A DNA stretch of 64,000 nucleotides from Flavobacterium sp. GSB-24 (GCF_027924665.1 NZ_AP027043.1:3782001-3846000); one strand, 5' to 3'; positions 9,115 through 17,639 are shown, counted from the stretch's first letter. Notes: generated from the sequence alone by a model not told the origin. Numbers and translations: made by a program.

Positions 9115-9223
9115 AGATTAAAATGATTTTTACTTTTAAAAAACTTCACAATATAAATAACATAGATTATGCCAAATAACTTTCTTATGGAAATGAGTGG
9201 CTTAGCCCTGAGAGTAGAACTAT

Positions 9224-9259
9224 TTTTGAGGGTGCCAATAATTACCGGAACCCTCAAAA
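9224..9259. terminator. Hairpin (10-bp stem) between TPR gene and hydrolase
   Basis: TTTTGAGGGT (9224-9233) pairs perfectly with ACCCTCAAAA (9250-9259) around a 16-base loop. It lies just after the stop of the minus-strand hydrolase. There is no long U-run, so a processing or weak terminator role is possible. Confidence 0.45.
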
Positions 9260-9272
9260 CTTTAGTGTATAA

Positions 9273-9950
9273 TTATAATTCTATTGATTCACCAATTTGT
9301 AAAAGCATTAAATCTTTGCCTTTATCAAAAAACTTGCGAATAGATTCTTCGTGATTGATTTCGATATAACCAAAAGTATCAAAATGATAACCTAAAATTT
9401 TATCGCATTCTAAAAAGTCTGAAGCAATAATCGCATCTTCTACATCCATTGTAAAATTGTTCCCGATTGGAAGAATTGCTAAATCTAATTTTGTACGAAG
9501 TGGGATTAATTTCAAATCATACGTCAATGCAGTGTCTCCAGCAATGTAGATGTTTTTATGTTCGCCTTCGATAACGAATCCTCCAGGATTTCCTCCGTAA
9601 GAACCGTCAGGAAAACTGCTGGAGTGAATAGCGTTTACATATTTCACTTTTCCAAAATCGAATTTCCAGCTTCCGCCATGATTCATCGGGTGTGAATTGA
9701 AACCTTTTTTGGCATAATAGCTAGTAATTTCAGCATTTGAAACAATTACTGCGTTTGTGTTTTTTGCAATAGCTTCTACGTCTAAAACATGGTCGCCATG
9801 TGCGTGAGTCAGCAATATATAATCTGCTTTAAGGGTTTTGATATCAATTGCTGCTGCCTGCGGATTTCCTGTTATAAATGGATCCACAATAATATGTTTT
9901 CCTCCCACTTCTATTCCTAAAGAAGCGTGTCCGTAAAATGTAATTTTCAT
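9273..9950 (-). CDS. Metal-dependent hydrolase, metallo-beta-lactamase fold (UPF0173)
   Basis: A 225-residue soluble protein with the UPF0173/YtkL layout. It starts MKITFYGHASLGIEVGGKHI and has DPFITGNP, then the zinc motif H49-A-H51-G-D53-H54. HPMNHGG, IYIAGDTALTYD and a late GYHFDT supply further ligands. The family is broadly annotated as L-ascorbate-6-phosphate lactonase-like or metal-dependent hydrolase, with no fixed substrate. It lies 29 bases downstream of menA on the same strand and is probably co-transcribed. The link with menaquinone is positional only. Confidence 0.9.
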   Translation of the reverse strand: MKITFYGHASLGIEVGGKHIIVDPFITGNPQAAAIDIKTLKADYILLTHAHGDHVLDVEAIAKNTNAVIVSNAEITSYYAKKGFNSHPMNHGGSWKFDFGKVKYVNAIHSSSFPDGSYGGNPGGFVIEGEHKNIYIAGDTALTYDLKLIPLRTKLDLAILPIGNNFTMDVEDAIIASDFLECDKILGYHFDTFGYIEINHEESIRKFFDKGKDLMLLQIGESIEL

Positions 9951-9979
9951 TTTTGTTAAGTTTAAAGTTTAACGTAGTT

Positions 9980-10942
9980 CTATCTTCCTCCTAAAAATAA
10001 GTTTACAATAATGTCTGAAATCAACGAAATCATACAAACTGTAAGCAAAATAGAAAGCAAGAATGTGCTTAATGCCAGTTTTTTCAATTCTGGATCTAAT
10101 AATTTAGGATCTTGATTTTTATAAACTGTAATTAAATGTTTAGTTAATGGAATATATGCCAATAAAAATAAATATTGATCAAAATTATAGCCGCTCAAAA
10201 TAGCAAAAACAACTACTGCAAGCATTGCTGTAATAATCAAAGTATAGTGATAAACCTTTGCTTTCGCAGGACCCATTTGCACTACAATTGTATTTTTACC
10301 AACTTTCTTGTCTGATTCTTGATCACGCATGTTATTAAGGTTTAAAACCCCAACGCTCAATAATCCAATTGCAACAGCAGGAAGAATTAAAAGCGGATCA
10401 ACTTCTTTTGCATATAAAAAGTTTACCCCTAAAGTACTTACCAATCCAAAGAAAATAAACACAAATAGATCTCCAAATCCTCTATAACCGTAAGCAGAAT
10501 TACCTACTGTATAACGAATCGCAGAAACGATTGCTGCTATTCCCAATAACAGAAAAAAGATCGAATACCCGAAATTATCGCTTCCAAAAGCAAAATAAAT
10601 CAAGATTATTGCTGATAATAAAGTCAATAAAGATGTAATTATAATGGCTTTTTTCATTGCCTGAGGCGTAATAACACCACTCTGAATAGCACGCTTGGGC
10701 CCTATTCGATCTTCATTATCAGTGCCTTTTACCCCATCACCATAATCATTTGCAAAATTGGATAAAACCTGTAATCCTAATGTTGTCAAAAGAGCAAAAC
10801 CAAAAATTTTCCAACTAAATACTTCTGTTGGTGTATTAATAGTTTCTGTTGGATTTGATAAAGCATAAATACTTCCAACTATAATTCCAGAAACTGATAA
10901 AGGTAATGTGCGCAGTCTTGCGGCTTCAATCCAATGTTTCAT
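9980..10942 (-). CDS. menA: 1,4-dihydroxy-2-naphthoate polyprenyltransferase
   Basis: A 320-residue integral membrane UbiA-superfamily enzyme that attaches the isoprenoid tail to 1,4-dihydroxy-2-naphthoate, giving demethylmenaquinone. The first Asp-rich motif is NFANDYGDGVKGTDNED (Asn62 onward), which binds prenyl diphosphate through Mg2+. The second is NNMRDQESDKKVGKNT near residue 205. Eight to nine hydrophobic helices are visible. Neighbouring menB, menC and menD support MenA rather than another UbiA enzyme. It starts at ATG 10942, downstream of menB across a repeat-containing gap. Confidence 0.95.
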   Translation of the reverse strand: MKHWIEAARLRTLPLSVSGIIVGSIYALSNPTETINTPTEVFSWKIFGFALLTTLGLQVLSNFANDYGDGVKGTDNEDRIGPKRAIQSGVITPQAMKKAIIITSLLTLLSAIILIYFAFGSDNFGYSIFFLLLGIAAIVSAIRYTVGNSAYGYRGFGDLFVFIFFGLVSTLGVNFLYAKEVDPLLILPAVAIGLLSVGVLNLNNMRDQESDKKVGKNTIVVQMGPAKAKVYHYTLIITAMLAVVVFAILSGYNFDQYLFLLAYIPLTKHLITVYKNQDPKLLDPELKKLALSTFLLSILLTVCMISLISDIIVNLFLGGR

Positions 10943-10976
10943 TTATTCTTTTAGTTTTATTTTGTTTCAAGTTTGA

Positions 10977-11020
10977 AGTTTCAAGTTATCTACAGAACCT
11001 GTAACATGAAACTTGAAACT
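10977..11020. repeat. GTTTCAAGTTT-family inverted repeat
   Basis: AGTTTCAAGTT (10977-10987) pairs perfectly with AACTTGAAACT (11010-11020), between menB and menA. The same GTTTCAAG/CTTGAAAC words recur at 40875-40935, 43540-43560 and 54831-54845. Confidence 0.55.
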
Positions 11021-11031
11021 ATTTATTAATT

Positions 11032-11865
11032 TTATGGTAACCACTTATTTTCACCGAAATTTGGTTTTCTTTTTTCTAAGAAAGCATTTCTTCCTTCTTT
11101 AGCTTCTTCGGTCATGTAAGCTAAACGAGTTGCTTCTCCTGCAAAAACTTGTTGTCCGACCATTCCGTCATCTGTTAAGTTCATTGCAAATTTCAGCATT
11201 TTAATAGAAGTTGGAGATTTTTGAAGGATTTCCTGAGCCCATTCGTATGCAGTAGCTTCAAGTTCGTCATGCGGAATTACGGCATTAACCATTCCCATTT
11301 CAAAAGCTTCCTGAGCAGAATAATTTCTACCTAAAAAGAAAATTTCACGCGCTTTTTTCTGACCGACCATTTTAGCCAAATATGCTGATCCGTAACCACC
11401 GTCAAAGCTTGTTACGTCTGCGTCTGTTTGTTTAAAAATCGCATGCTCTTTACTCGCAAGAGTCATATCGCATACTACGTGCAAACTATGTCCGCCGCCT
11501 ACAGCCCAGCCTGGAACAACAGCAATAACAACTTTTGGCATAAAACGAATTAAACGCTGTACTTCAAGTATATTTAAACGATGCTGACCGTCTTCACCAA
11601 CATATCCTTGGTGTCCGCGTGCATTCTGGTCGCCTCCGCTGCAGAAAGAATAAACTCCGTCTTTTGTCGATGGTCCTTCAGCAGAAAGTAAAACTACTCC
11701 AATCGAAGTGTCTTCTTGTGCATCATAAAAAGCCTGGTATAATTCTGAAGTAGTTTTAGGACGGAATGCATTTCTAACATTTGGTCTGTTAAAAGCAATT
11801 CTCGCTACTCCATTACATTTTTTATAGGTTATATCTTCAAATTCTCTGGCTGTAATCCAATCCAT
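11032..11865 (-). CDS. menB: 1,4-dihydroxy-2-naphthoyl-CoA synthase
   Basis: A 277-residue crotonase-fold enzyme that cyclises o-succinylbenzoyl-CoA to DHNA-CoA in menaquinone synthesis. It begins with a typical DWITAREFEDITYKKCNGVA and has the oxyanion-hole stretches FCSGGDQNARG (about residues 74-84) and VPGWAVGGGHSLHVVCD. TDADVTSFDGGYGSAYLAK and the end GENKWLP are diagnostic of MenB among crotonases. The length is normal. It is upstream of menA on the same strand; the menD gene is 2.2 kb further upstream, separated by two other genes and a long gap. Confidence 0.97.
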   Translation of the reverse strand: MDWITAREFEDITYKKCNGVARIAFNRPNVRNAFRPKTTSELYQAFYDAQEDTSIGVVLLSAEGPSTKDGVYSFCSGGDQNARGHQGYVGEDGQHRLNILEVQRLIRFMPKVVIAVVPGWAVGGGHSLHVVCDMTLASKEHAIFKQTDADVTSFDGGYGSAYLAKMVGQKKAREIFFLGRNYSAQEAFEMGMVNAVIPHDELEATAYEWAQEILQKSPTSIKMLKFAMNLTDDGMVGQQVFAGEATRLAYMTEEAKEGRNAFLEKRKPNFGENKWLP

Positions 11866-12119
11866 TTTGATTTATTTTATTTAAACAATTATAGGGTAAA
11901 AATAAGGCATTTTTACATTTTTACCTACTCAATTCTGTTTAAGTCTGTAATGAAAATTACTCTTAATGTTAACAATTGTCCTAAGGTTCCAAAAAATAAC
12001 ATTTTTTAACATTAGTTTAGAAAAATAATAATTAATTTTACACCCTAGAAATCAATGAGATACATTTTCTTTCATTGATTTCAGATTGATTTTCTTTCAC
12101 TGATTTATTAACCTAAAAA

Positions 12120-12242
12120 ATGATTTTTTTGAGAAAATTTAAAAAATTTGTCGCTCATTTTTTTACGGTTTTTATTAACAGACCTCAAATTAATGAGCAA
12201 ATGATTTATGTGTTTGTCGAAACTTCAAAAAGAAAAAAGTAA
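12120..12242 (+). CDS. Possible 40-residue basic small protein
   Basis: An ATG-to-TAA frame of 40 codons encoding a basic, aromatic-rich peptide (begins MIFLRKFKKFVAHFF, ends ETSKRKK). It is too hydrophilic at the ends to be a simple signal peptide, but the first half could associate with membrane. No homologue is known to me and codon evidence is weak in such AT-rich DNA. It is listed because it lies in an otherwise empty 800-base gap and is closely followed by a second short frame. Confidence 0.3.
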   Translation: MIFLRKFKKFVAHFFTVFINRPQINEQMIYVFVETSKRKK

Positions 12243-12283
12243 CACCTAAGGTTAAATGTTAGAATTGTATCTATAATTAGTAT

Positions 12284-12385
12284 ATGAATGATAACGAAAA
12301 AGAAGAAAAAAGTACTAATTCACACTTTCTAAAAGTTATTTATAAACCAATGGATCAAGCCGTGAAATTCTTTTTTTGCTTTTAA
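12284..12385 (+). CDS. Possible 33-residue small protein
   Basis: An ATG frame of 33 codons (begins MNDNEKEEKSTNSHFLK, ends KFFFCF). It has an acidic/basic N-terminus followed by an aromatic tail. It could be a real small protein or the start of a degraded one. There is nothing recognisable and no clear promoter box directly upstream. Confidence 0.25.
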   Translation: MNDNEKEEKSTNSHFLKVIYKPMDQAVKFFFCF

Positions 12386-12528
12386 GATATGTGCATTGAT
12401 TGTTTAAAAGACATACCATCAATGGGGTAATTTCTAAAATACGTAAAGCTATTATTCTGAGATGGATTCGAATTATTTTATTTCTGTTTTTTTTTAATTA
12501 CAATTTTTTTTAAAACTAGAATAAAAAG

Positions 12529-12559
12529 CGAAAGGCTGCTTGTAATGAGCAGCCTTTCG
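12529..12559 (-). terminator. Perfect 12-bp hairpin
   Basis: CGAAAGGCTGCT (12529-12540) and AGCAGCCTTTCG (12548-12559) form a perfect stem with a 7-base loop. On the minus strand it is followed by CTTTTTATT, so it can act as an intrinsic terminator for leftward transcription from the S1-domain gene. Confidence 0.65.
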
Positions 12560-12597
12560 TGTTATAATAACTTTACTTTCGTAAATTTCAAAAATAA

Positions 12598-12643
12598 AAA
12601 AATCCAAATTCCAACTAATAGATAGATTGGAATTTGGATTTTT
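12598..12643. terminator. Bidirectional terminator hairpin after the S1-domain gene
   Basis: AATCCAAATTCCAA (12601-12614) pairs perfectly with TTGGAATTTGGATT (12627-12640). A/T runs flank both sides, giving a U-tract in either direction. It lies just beyond the stop at 12670. Confidence 0.75.
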
Positions 12644-12669
12644 AGAATATTTTTTTTTTTAAATAAACT

Positions 12670-13521
12670 TTAATTTATTAGATAAATCCCGTCTTCTTTA
12701 ATTTCTATTAATTTCTCTTTGTACAAAGAGCCAATGGCTTTTTTAAATGATTTTTTACTCATTTTCAAAACCGTTTTAATATCTTCTGGATGAGAATTAT
12801 CGTTTAAACGGAGGAAACCTCTGCTGGCTCTTAATTCGCTTAAAACCTTCTCTGCATTTGGTTCAATACTCTCAACTCCTTGCACTTGCAGCGCAACATC
12901 GATTTTATTGTCAGGACGAATATTTTTAATATATCCACGCATTCTGTCGCCTGTTCTTATCGAGTCGTCGTATACTTCATCTTTATACAAAAGACCTTTA
13001 TGTTGTTCGTTAATGATTACATTAATTCCCATATCGGTAATATGAGAAACAATTAAATCCACTTCTTCTCCTTTTTCAACCGTTAATTGGTCATTATTCA
13101 AGAATTGATTGGTTTTACTAGACGCAACCAAACGATTGGTTTGTTTGTCCATGTATAAATAAACCAAATAACGTTTTCCTTTTTCCATTGGACGGGCTTG
13201 TTCTTTAAATGGCACAAGAATATCTTTCTCCATTCCCCAATCCATAAAAGCACCGACATTATTGATATAATTCACTCTTAAAAGTGCAAATTCATTCAAC
13301 AAAATATAAGGAACTAGAGTTGTTGCGACAGGTCGCTGTTCGTGATCTAAATAAACGAAAACGATTAATTCTTCCCCAATTTCAAATTCTTTGGGAACAT
13401 ATTTATTTGGAAGTAAAACGTCGTGAATTCCTTCTGGATCATTTTCAGGATCTCCTAAAAACAACCCAACTTTGGTATCACGTAATATAGTTAGTGTATT
13501 GTATTTTCCTATTTCAAGCAT
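12670..13521 (-). CDS. S1-like RNA-binding protein, CvfB/YitL family
   Basis: A 283-residue protein starting MLEIGKYNTLTILRDTKVG. The start is the ATG at 13521. A possible TTG 48 bases upstream lies inside a promoter box (TACCTTTG, 13567-13574) and is unlikely to be used. The protein has several OB/S1-type modules (about residues 5-60, 70-135 with VNNVGAFMDWG-like sequence, and 145-210) and a C-terminal winged-helix-like segment (DIKTVLKMSKKSFKKAIG). This is the layout of CvfB, an RNA-binding virulence regulator of Gram-positive bacteria. Its role here is inferred as RNA binding only. Confidence 0.88.
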   Translation of the reverse strand: MLEIGKYNTLTILRDTKVGLFLGDPENDPEGIHDVLLPNKYVPKEFEIGEELIVFVYLDHEQRPVATTLVPYILLNEFALLRVNYINNVGAFMDWGMEKDILVPFKEQARPMEKGKRYLVYLYMDKQTNRLVASSKTNQFLNNDQLTVEKGEEVDLIVSHITDMGINVIINEQHKGLLYKDEVYDDSIRTGDRMRGYIKNIRPDNKIDVALQVQGVESIEPNAEKVLSELRASRGFLRLNDNSHPEDIKTVLKMSKKSFKKAIGSLYKEKLIEIKEDGIYLIN

Positions 13522-13566
13522 TTTTTTTAACGTTCTAAGTTGATTTGCAACTAAGTTTATGAGCTG

Positions 13567-13574
13567 CAAAGGTA
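13567..13574 (-). promoter_or_regulatory. -7 promoter box (TACCTTTG)
   Basis: The minus strand reads TACCTTTGCAG, a TAnnTTTG match 45 bases upstream of the ATG at 13521. It argues against a start codon further upstream. Confidence 0.5.
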
Positions 13575-13627
13575 CGAAGTTTGAAAATGGTAAATTGAAA
13601 AATGTTTTGGATTAATATTAAAAAGAA

Positions 13628-13651
13628 AAAGCGCCATAGTTATGACGCTTT
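13628..13651 (-). terminator. Terminator after DUF2853 gene
   Basis: AAAGCGCCAT and ATGACGCTTT pair with one mismatch around a 4-base loop. On the minus strand the hairpin is followed by TTTTTCTTTTT. It lies downstream of the stop at 13669. Confidence 0.65.
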
Positions 13652-13668
13652 ATTTTATTTCCGGAAGA

Positions 13669-14010
13669 CTATTTATAAACACTTTCTTTTTTAAAGTGTA
13701 CCGTTAATAGATAATAAACAACCACTCTGTATTTGTGTTTGTTAGACTTACCATATTTTTCTAATACAGCATGAATTGCTTCCATTAATTCTGGTCCGTC
13801 TTTTAACCCTAATTTTTTAATTAAAAAGTTATTTTTTACGGTATCCAATTCAGATTGCTGGCTTCCTGCTACTGTAGATGCATCATCATTATAAATAGAT
13901 GGTCCGCAGCCAATAGTTACTTTTGTTAGTAAATCCATGTTTGGAGTTACTCCGCATTTGTCTTTTAAATCTGAAGCATACTTCACAATTAGTTCTTCTC
14001 TCTTGCTCAT
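13669..14010 (-). CDS. DUF2853 family protein
   Basis: A 113-residue soluble protein. The start MSKREELIVKYASDLKDK and the central stretch IYNDDASTVAGSQQSELDTV are typical of the DUF2853 family, which is small, mostly helical and of unknown function. There is no signal or membrane segment. It has its own promoter box (TAGTTTTG, 14042-14049 on the minus strand) and a terminator at 13628-13651, so it is probably a single-gene unit. Confidence 0.87.
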   Translation of the reverse strand: MSKREELIVKYASDLKDKCGVTPNMDLLTKVTIGCGPSIYNDDASTVAGSQQSELDTVKNNFLIKKLGLKDGPELMEAIHAVLEKYGKSNKHKYRVVVYYLLTVHFKKESVYK

Positions 14011-14041
14011 AATATTTTATATTGGTTATTATTTCTAAAAC

Positions 14042-14049
14042 CAAAACTA
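14042..14049 (-). promoter_or_regulatory. -7 promoter box (TAGTTTTG)
   Basis: A minus-strand TAnnTTTG match 32 bases upstream of the DUF2853 ATG. Confidence 0.4.
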
Positions 14050-14102
14050 AATATTATAATGAAAGAAAACTAATTTTTAACAAATATTAACTTACAAATT
14101 AA

Positions 14103-15764
14103 TTAAATAAGCTTTTTAAAATATTGTTTTAAAATAATATCATTTTCTGTTGTCGGCGTAAAAATCTCGAGAATTCCAGGCGCATCATTTGAATTGTAGA
14201 GTATTTCTAAACTGCTATTTAATGATTCTAAATCATTCGCTTTAAAATAGTTACACTGATACATTTTAGCTAAATGTTCTGCTGTTAACTGATGAGAAGT
14301 TTCAAAATAGGTATTAAAAACAGGTTTTTCCTCGTGTCCAGGCAGAATTCTGAAAATTCCTCCTCCTCCATTGTTTACCAATATTATCTTGAAATTTTTC
14401 GGAATATAAGAGTTCCATAACGCATTGCTGTCGTATAAGAAACTGATATCACCTGTAATAAATACTGTCTGTTTATCATTTCCAACTGAAGCTCCAACTG
14501 CAGTTGATGTACTTCCGTCAATTCCACTAGTTCCGCGATTGCAGAAGACTTCTATAGATTCATCAATATCAATTAATTGAGCGTAACGAATTGCCGAACT
14601 ATTACTAATTTGAAGGATACTATTTTTAGGAAGCGTTTCAATAACTTTCTCGAAAACTTTAAAATCTGAAAAACCAATTTGATTAAGATATTCTTGTCTT
14701 TTAATTACTCGGGTTTTATAAACATCTTGGATATCTTTAAAGTAATCACTTTCTACAAAAGATGTTTTTGAGAGTAAGTCTTTAAAAAAATCATTTGGCT
14801 GCATTTCAAAATGTTTGGTCAATGCTCCAAATGTATCGTATGCACGTAACGTATCGATGTGCCAGTGATGCTCGGGTTTGTATTTTCTTAAAAAACCTTT
14901 GATTCTTTTGGAAACAACCATTCCGCCAAAAGTTACTAAAACTTCTGGGTTAAATTCTTTAAAATCAGAATCATCAAAAGGTGTAATTAAAGTATCAATA
15001 CTATTAATAAAACTTGCATGATGAAGATTCGAAGTCGTTTCTGTAAGTACAACGATTGAAGGATCTGAAGCTAAGTTTTCAATTATTTCTTGATCAATAA
15101 CATTCGCTTCATTTACTCCGACTAAGATTAATTTTCGTTTCGCATTATTCCAAACAGAAACAAATTCATCACTATTTTCTATAGTTTTTGGAGCAATGTC
15201 AGACTGCAGATTTGTAATTTTTGGCTGCACTAAAAGTTCTTCTGTAGTTTCATATAAAGGCTCTTCAAAAGGCGCATTGATGTGCACTGGCCCTTTTTGC
15301 TGAATTGCCGTTTCTATTGCTAGATTGATTTTTGAATCATTTTCTTCTGACGCATCTTCGGTCAAATTGGCATTATAAACAGAATGATTTAGAAACACAT
15401 TTTCCTGACGAATAGTTTGTCCGTCTCCAATATCAATTTTACTCTGAGGACGATCTGCAGAAATTACGATTAACGGAATCTGGCTGTAAAATGCTTCCGC
15501 AAAAGCCGGATAATAGTTCAATAAAGCCGATCCAGATGTACAAACCACTGCTGTAGGCTGTTTGGTTTGCTGTGCAATTCCTAAAGCAAAAAAAGCAGCA
15601 CAGCGCTCGTCTGCAATACTATAACATTTAAAATTAGGGTTTTGAGCAAATCCAATGGTTAATGGCGCATTTCTAGATCCTGGAGAAATAATAATATTAA
15701 TGATGCCTTTGGCAGATAAAATTTCGATAATGCTTTGTGCAAGCGCTATTTTGGGGTAAATCAT
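14103..15764 (-). CDS. menD: SEPHCHC synthase (2-succinyl-5-enolpyruvyl-6-hydroxy-3-cyclohexene-1-carboxylate synthase)
   Basis: A 553-residue thiamine-diphosphate enzyme that condenses isochorismate with 2-oxoglutarate at the start of menaquinone synthesis. The N-terminal ThDP Pyr domain shows ISPGSRNAPLTIGF, IADERCAAFFALG (catalytic Glu) and CTSGSALLNYYPAFAEA. PLIVISADRP is diagnostic of MenD. The C-terminal domain has GTSGIDGSTSTAVG and the ThDP-binding GDISFLYDSNALWN ... NNGGGGIF. Length is normal. A promoter box is at 15826-15833. An isochorismate synthase gene (menF/entC) and menE are not in this window. Confidence 0.96.
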   Translation of the reverse strand: MIYPKIALAQSIIEILSAKGIINIIISPGSRNAPLTIGFAQNPNFKCYSIADERCAAFFALGIAQQTKQPTAVVCTSGSALLNYYPAFAEAFYSQIPLIVISADRPQSKIDIGDGQTIRQENVFLNHSVYNANLTEDASEENDSKINLAIETAIQQKGPVHINAPFEEPLYETTEELLVQPKITNLQSDIAPKTIENSDEFVSVWNNAKRKLILVGVNEANVIDQEIIENLASDPSIVVLTETTSNLHHASFINSIDTLITPFDDSDFKEFNPEVLVTFGGMVVSKRIKGFLRKYKPEHHWHIDTLRAYDTFGALTKHFEMQPNDFFKDLLSKTSFVESDYFKDIQDVYKTRVIKRQEYLNQIGFSDFKVFEKVIETLPKNSILQISNSSAIRYAQLIDIDESIEVFCNRGTSGIDGSTSTAVGASVGNDKQTVFITGDISFLYDSNALWNSYIPKNFKIILVNNGGGGIFRILPGHEEKPVFNTYFETSHQLTAEHLAKMYQCNYFKANDLESLNSSLEILYNSNDAPGILEIFTPTTENDIILKQYFKKLI

Positions 15765-15825
15765 TCTGATCGCGTATTACTTTTTTTAAAGAAAATCTTT
15801 GATTTGACTTTCTTAATCTTGCTTA

Positions 15826-15833
15826 CAAAGTTA
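15826..15833 (-). promoter_or_regulatory. -7 promoter box for menD (TAACTTTG)
   Basis: The minus strand reads TAACTTTG, matching TAnnTTTG, 61 bases upstream of the menD ATG. The region is shared with the divergent thioredoxin-fold gene. Confidence 0.45.
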
Positions 15834-15898
15834 CAAACTTCGCACTTGATTTAAATTATAATTAGGAATATATTAAGTCTCTTTCTCGAAAAAGGAAA

Positions 15899-15906
15899 TA
15901 TATTTG
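15899..15906 (+). promoter_or_regulatory. -7 promoter box (TATATTTG)
   Basis: TATATTTG lies 34 bases before the ATG of the thioredoxin-fold gene and matches TAnnTTTG. Confidence 0.5.
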
Positions 15907-15940
15907 TAAAATCGAATTATAAATAAAAGCCAGACCTGCT

Positions 15941-17116
15941 ATGCGTTTTCTGTATGTACTTTTTTTAGCTGTAACTTTTCAAACTGTAATTTCTCAAAAT
16001 AAATTTGTTCCTGTTGATACACCTTATCAAACAGCACTGGAAAATGCTAAAAAAGAAGGAAAACCTCTTTTTGTAATGTTGTATGCTGACTGGTGTCCGC
16101 ATTGTAATTTAATGAAAAGTGAAGTTTTAAGCGATCCAGCAGTTATGGATTTTTTGAATAAAAATTTTGTCTGTACCTATAAAAACATCGAAAAAGAGGA
16201 AGGAATTGCACTAAAAAACAAATTCAACACAAAATCACTTCCTACTTTTTTATTTTTGGATGCTAATGAAACATTGATTTATGCTTTAAAAGGCGAAATG
16301 AAAAAAGCTGAATTTTTAAATGAGCTGCATTATGCTTTAAATCCGAAAATGCAATTGCCTTATTTAGAAAAGGAATTTATGGCAGATCCGAGTAATTCAG
16401 ATAAATATTTCACTTATTTAAATACTTTAAAAAAAGGAAAAGACAGAACAGAACTATCTCCAGCAACACATACGTATTTAAATACACAGTCTGATGCGCA
16501 ATTAATTAGTGAATTGAATTGGAGAGTTATTGCAAACGGAGTAACAGATATTAAATCGAGAGAATTTCAGTATGTTTTAAACCATCAAAAAGAATTTGCT
16601 GCTGTAGCTTCTCAAAATAGAATTGACCGTAAAATTGAAAGTATTGTAACCGAATTGCTTCGCCCGCTGGTTGACAATTTAGACACTGTAAACTATTATA
16701 AACAAAGAGAAGTTGCTAAATCTATCCGTCTTCAAAAAACAGATTCTTTAGTTTTTAAATATGATTTATCTTTAGCTGAAAGAACAGAAAAATGGGATTT
16801 CTATAAAAAAGTTACTCTTGAAGACACACAAAAATTGGCCTGGAATGATGCTAGTTTTTTAAAAGATATTGGAAATACTTATTTAAAGCATATTAACGAT
16901 ACTGAAAGTTTGAAAAAAGCCATTTTCTGGGTAAATCATTCTTTAGAATTAAATGATTCTTACGATGGTAATTTATTAGAGGCCAGACTTTATAATAAAA
17001 TAAAAGATAAAAAAAAGGCTTTAGAATATGCTAAAGAAGCCAAAGCCATTGCAAAAGAAATGGGTTGGAATTCTAAAGATGTAGATGTTTTACTAGCAGA
17101 ATTAAACACAAAATAA
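15941..17116 (+). CDS. Exported thioredoxin-fold protein
   Basis: A 391-residue protein with a signal peptide (about residues 1-19, ending VISQN) and a thioredoxin domain at about 25-125. The active site is W51-C52-P-H-C55, followed by the cis-Pro region SLPTFLFLD. The CPHC dipeptide is as in DsbA-like oxidants, but the fold order resembles thioredoxin-like/DUF255 proteins. The remaining about 260 residues are helical with TPR-like character and are typical of Bacteroidota periplasmic thioredoxins. The role is presumably disulfide exchange in the periplasm; the partner is unknown. It is followed 15 bases later by the acetyltransferase gene. Confidence 0.85.
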   Translation: MRFLYVLFLAVTFQTVISQNKFVPVDTPYQTALENAKKEGKPLFVMLYADWCPHCNLMKSEVLSDPAVMDFLNKNFVCTYKNIEKEEGIALKNKFNTKSLPTFLFLDANETLIYALKGEMKKAEFLNELHYALNPKMQLPYLEKEFMADPSNSDKYFTYLNTLKKGKDRTELSPATHTYLNTQSDAQLISELNWRVIANGVTDIKSREFQYVLNHQKEFAAVASQNRIDRKIESIVTELLRPLVDNLDTVNYYKQREVAKSIRLQKTDSLVFKYDLSLAERTEKWDFYKKVTLEDTQKLAWNDASFLKDIGNTYLKHINDTESLKKAIFWVNHSLELNDSYDGNLLEARLYNKIKDKKKALEYAKEAKAIAKEMGWNSKDVDVLLAELNTK

Positions 17117-17131
17117 TCGCAAAAATTAAAT

Positions 17132-17629
17132 ATGAATATTGTTTTAAGACCAGCAACATCAAATGATTTACAAAAGATTTTAGAAATTGTAAATCATTCC
17201 ATTTTACATACAACGGCTAATTACAGCTATGAAATTCAAACTTTAGAAGTTCAAAAAAAGTGGTTTGAAGATAAAACAGCCAAAAATCTACCGGTTGTTG
17301 TAGCCGATTTAGATGGCGAGGTCGTTGGTTTTGGAAGTTACGGACAGTTTCGCGAAAAAATTGGATATCAATTTACGGTTGAACATTCTGTTTATGTAGT
17401 CGATCATGTAATCGGAAAAGGAATTGGATCTAAACTGTTGGCAGAATTAATTCGCTTGGCAAAAGAACAAGGTTATCACGTAATGATTGGCGCAATTGAT
17501 GCTGATAATGCCGGTAGTATAGCTTTTCACGAAAGATTTGGTTTCGTAGCAACGGGTACAATTCGCGAAGTGGGCTACAAGTTTGATCATTGGCTCGATT
17601 TGGTTTTCATGCAGTTGATTTTAAAATAA
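17132..17629 (+). CDS. GNAT acetyltransferase, phosphinothricin acetyltransferase-like
   Basis: A 165-residue GNAT protein. It starts IVLRPATSNDLQKILEIVNH, contains VVADLDGEVVGFGSYGQFR and the VEHSVYV strand, and has the acetyl-CoA binding loop VIGKGIGSKLLAEL. GAIDADNAGSIAFHERFGF follows. The N-terminal HTTANYSYE and the VEHSVYV strand are typical of the Pat/Bar and YncA/MnaT subfamily, which acetylates methionine derivatives and phosphinothricin-like amino acids. The natural substrate is unknown. Probably co-transcribed with the upstream thioredoxin-fold gene. Confidence 0.88.
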   Translation: MNIVLRPATSNDLQKILEIVNHSILHTTANYSYEIQTLEVQKKWFEDKTAKNLPVVVADLDGEVVGFGSYGQFREKIGYQFTVEHSVYVVDHVIGKGIGSKLLAELIRLAKEQGYHVMIGAIDADNAGSIAFHERFGFVATGTIREVGYKFDHWLDLVFMQLILK

Positions 17630-17639
17630 CTATATTTTT

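Larger units (their letters stand above)
11866..12669. other. Intergenic gap of 804 bases with two tiny ORFs and two hairpins
   Basis: No long gene fits here. The AT content is very high. Two short plus-strand ORFs (12120-12242 and 12284-12385) and two perfect hairpins (12529-12559 and 12598-12643) are listed separately. The stretch 12386-12528 shows nothing I can name. Confidence 0.6.

Noticed and set aside
9169..9354. 61-codon plus-strand frame
   Set aside because: It overlaps the 3' end of the minus-strand hydrolase gene and a hairpin; no coding character.
10977..11020. Riboswitch before menA
   Set aside because: The structure is a simple repeat hairpin that recurs elsewhere; no known aptamer pattern is visible.
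13522..13569. N-terminal extension of the S1-domain protein
   Set aside because: The TTG lies in a TACCTTTG promoter box; MLEIGKYN at 13521 is the natural start.
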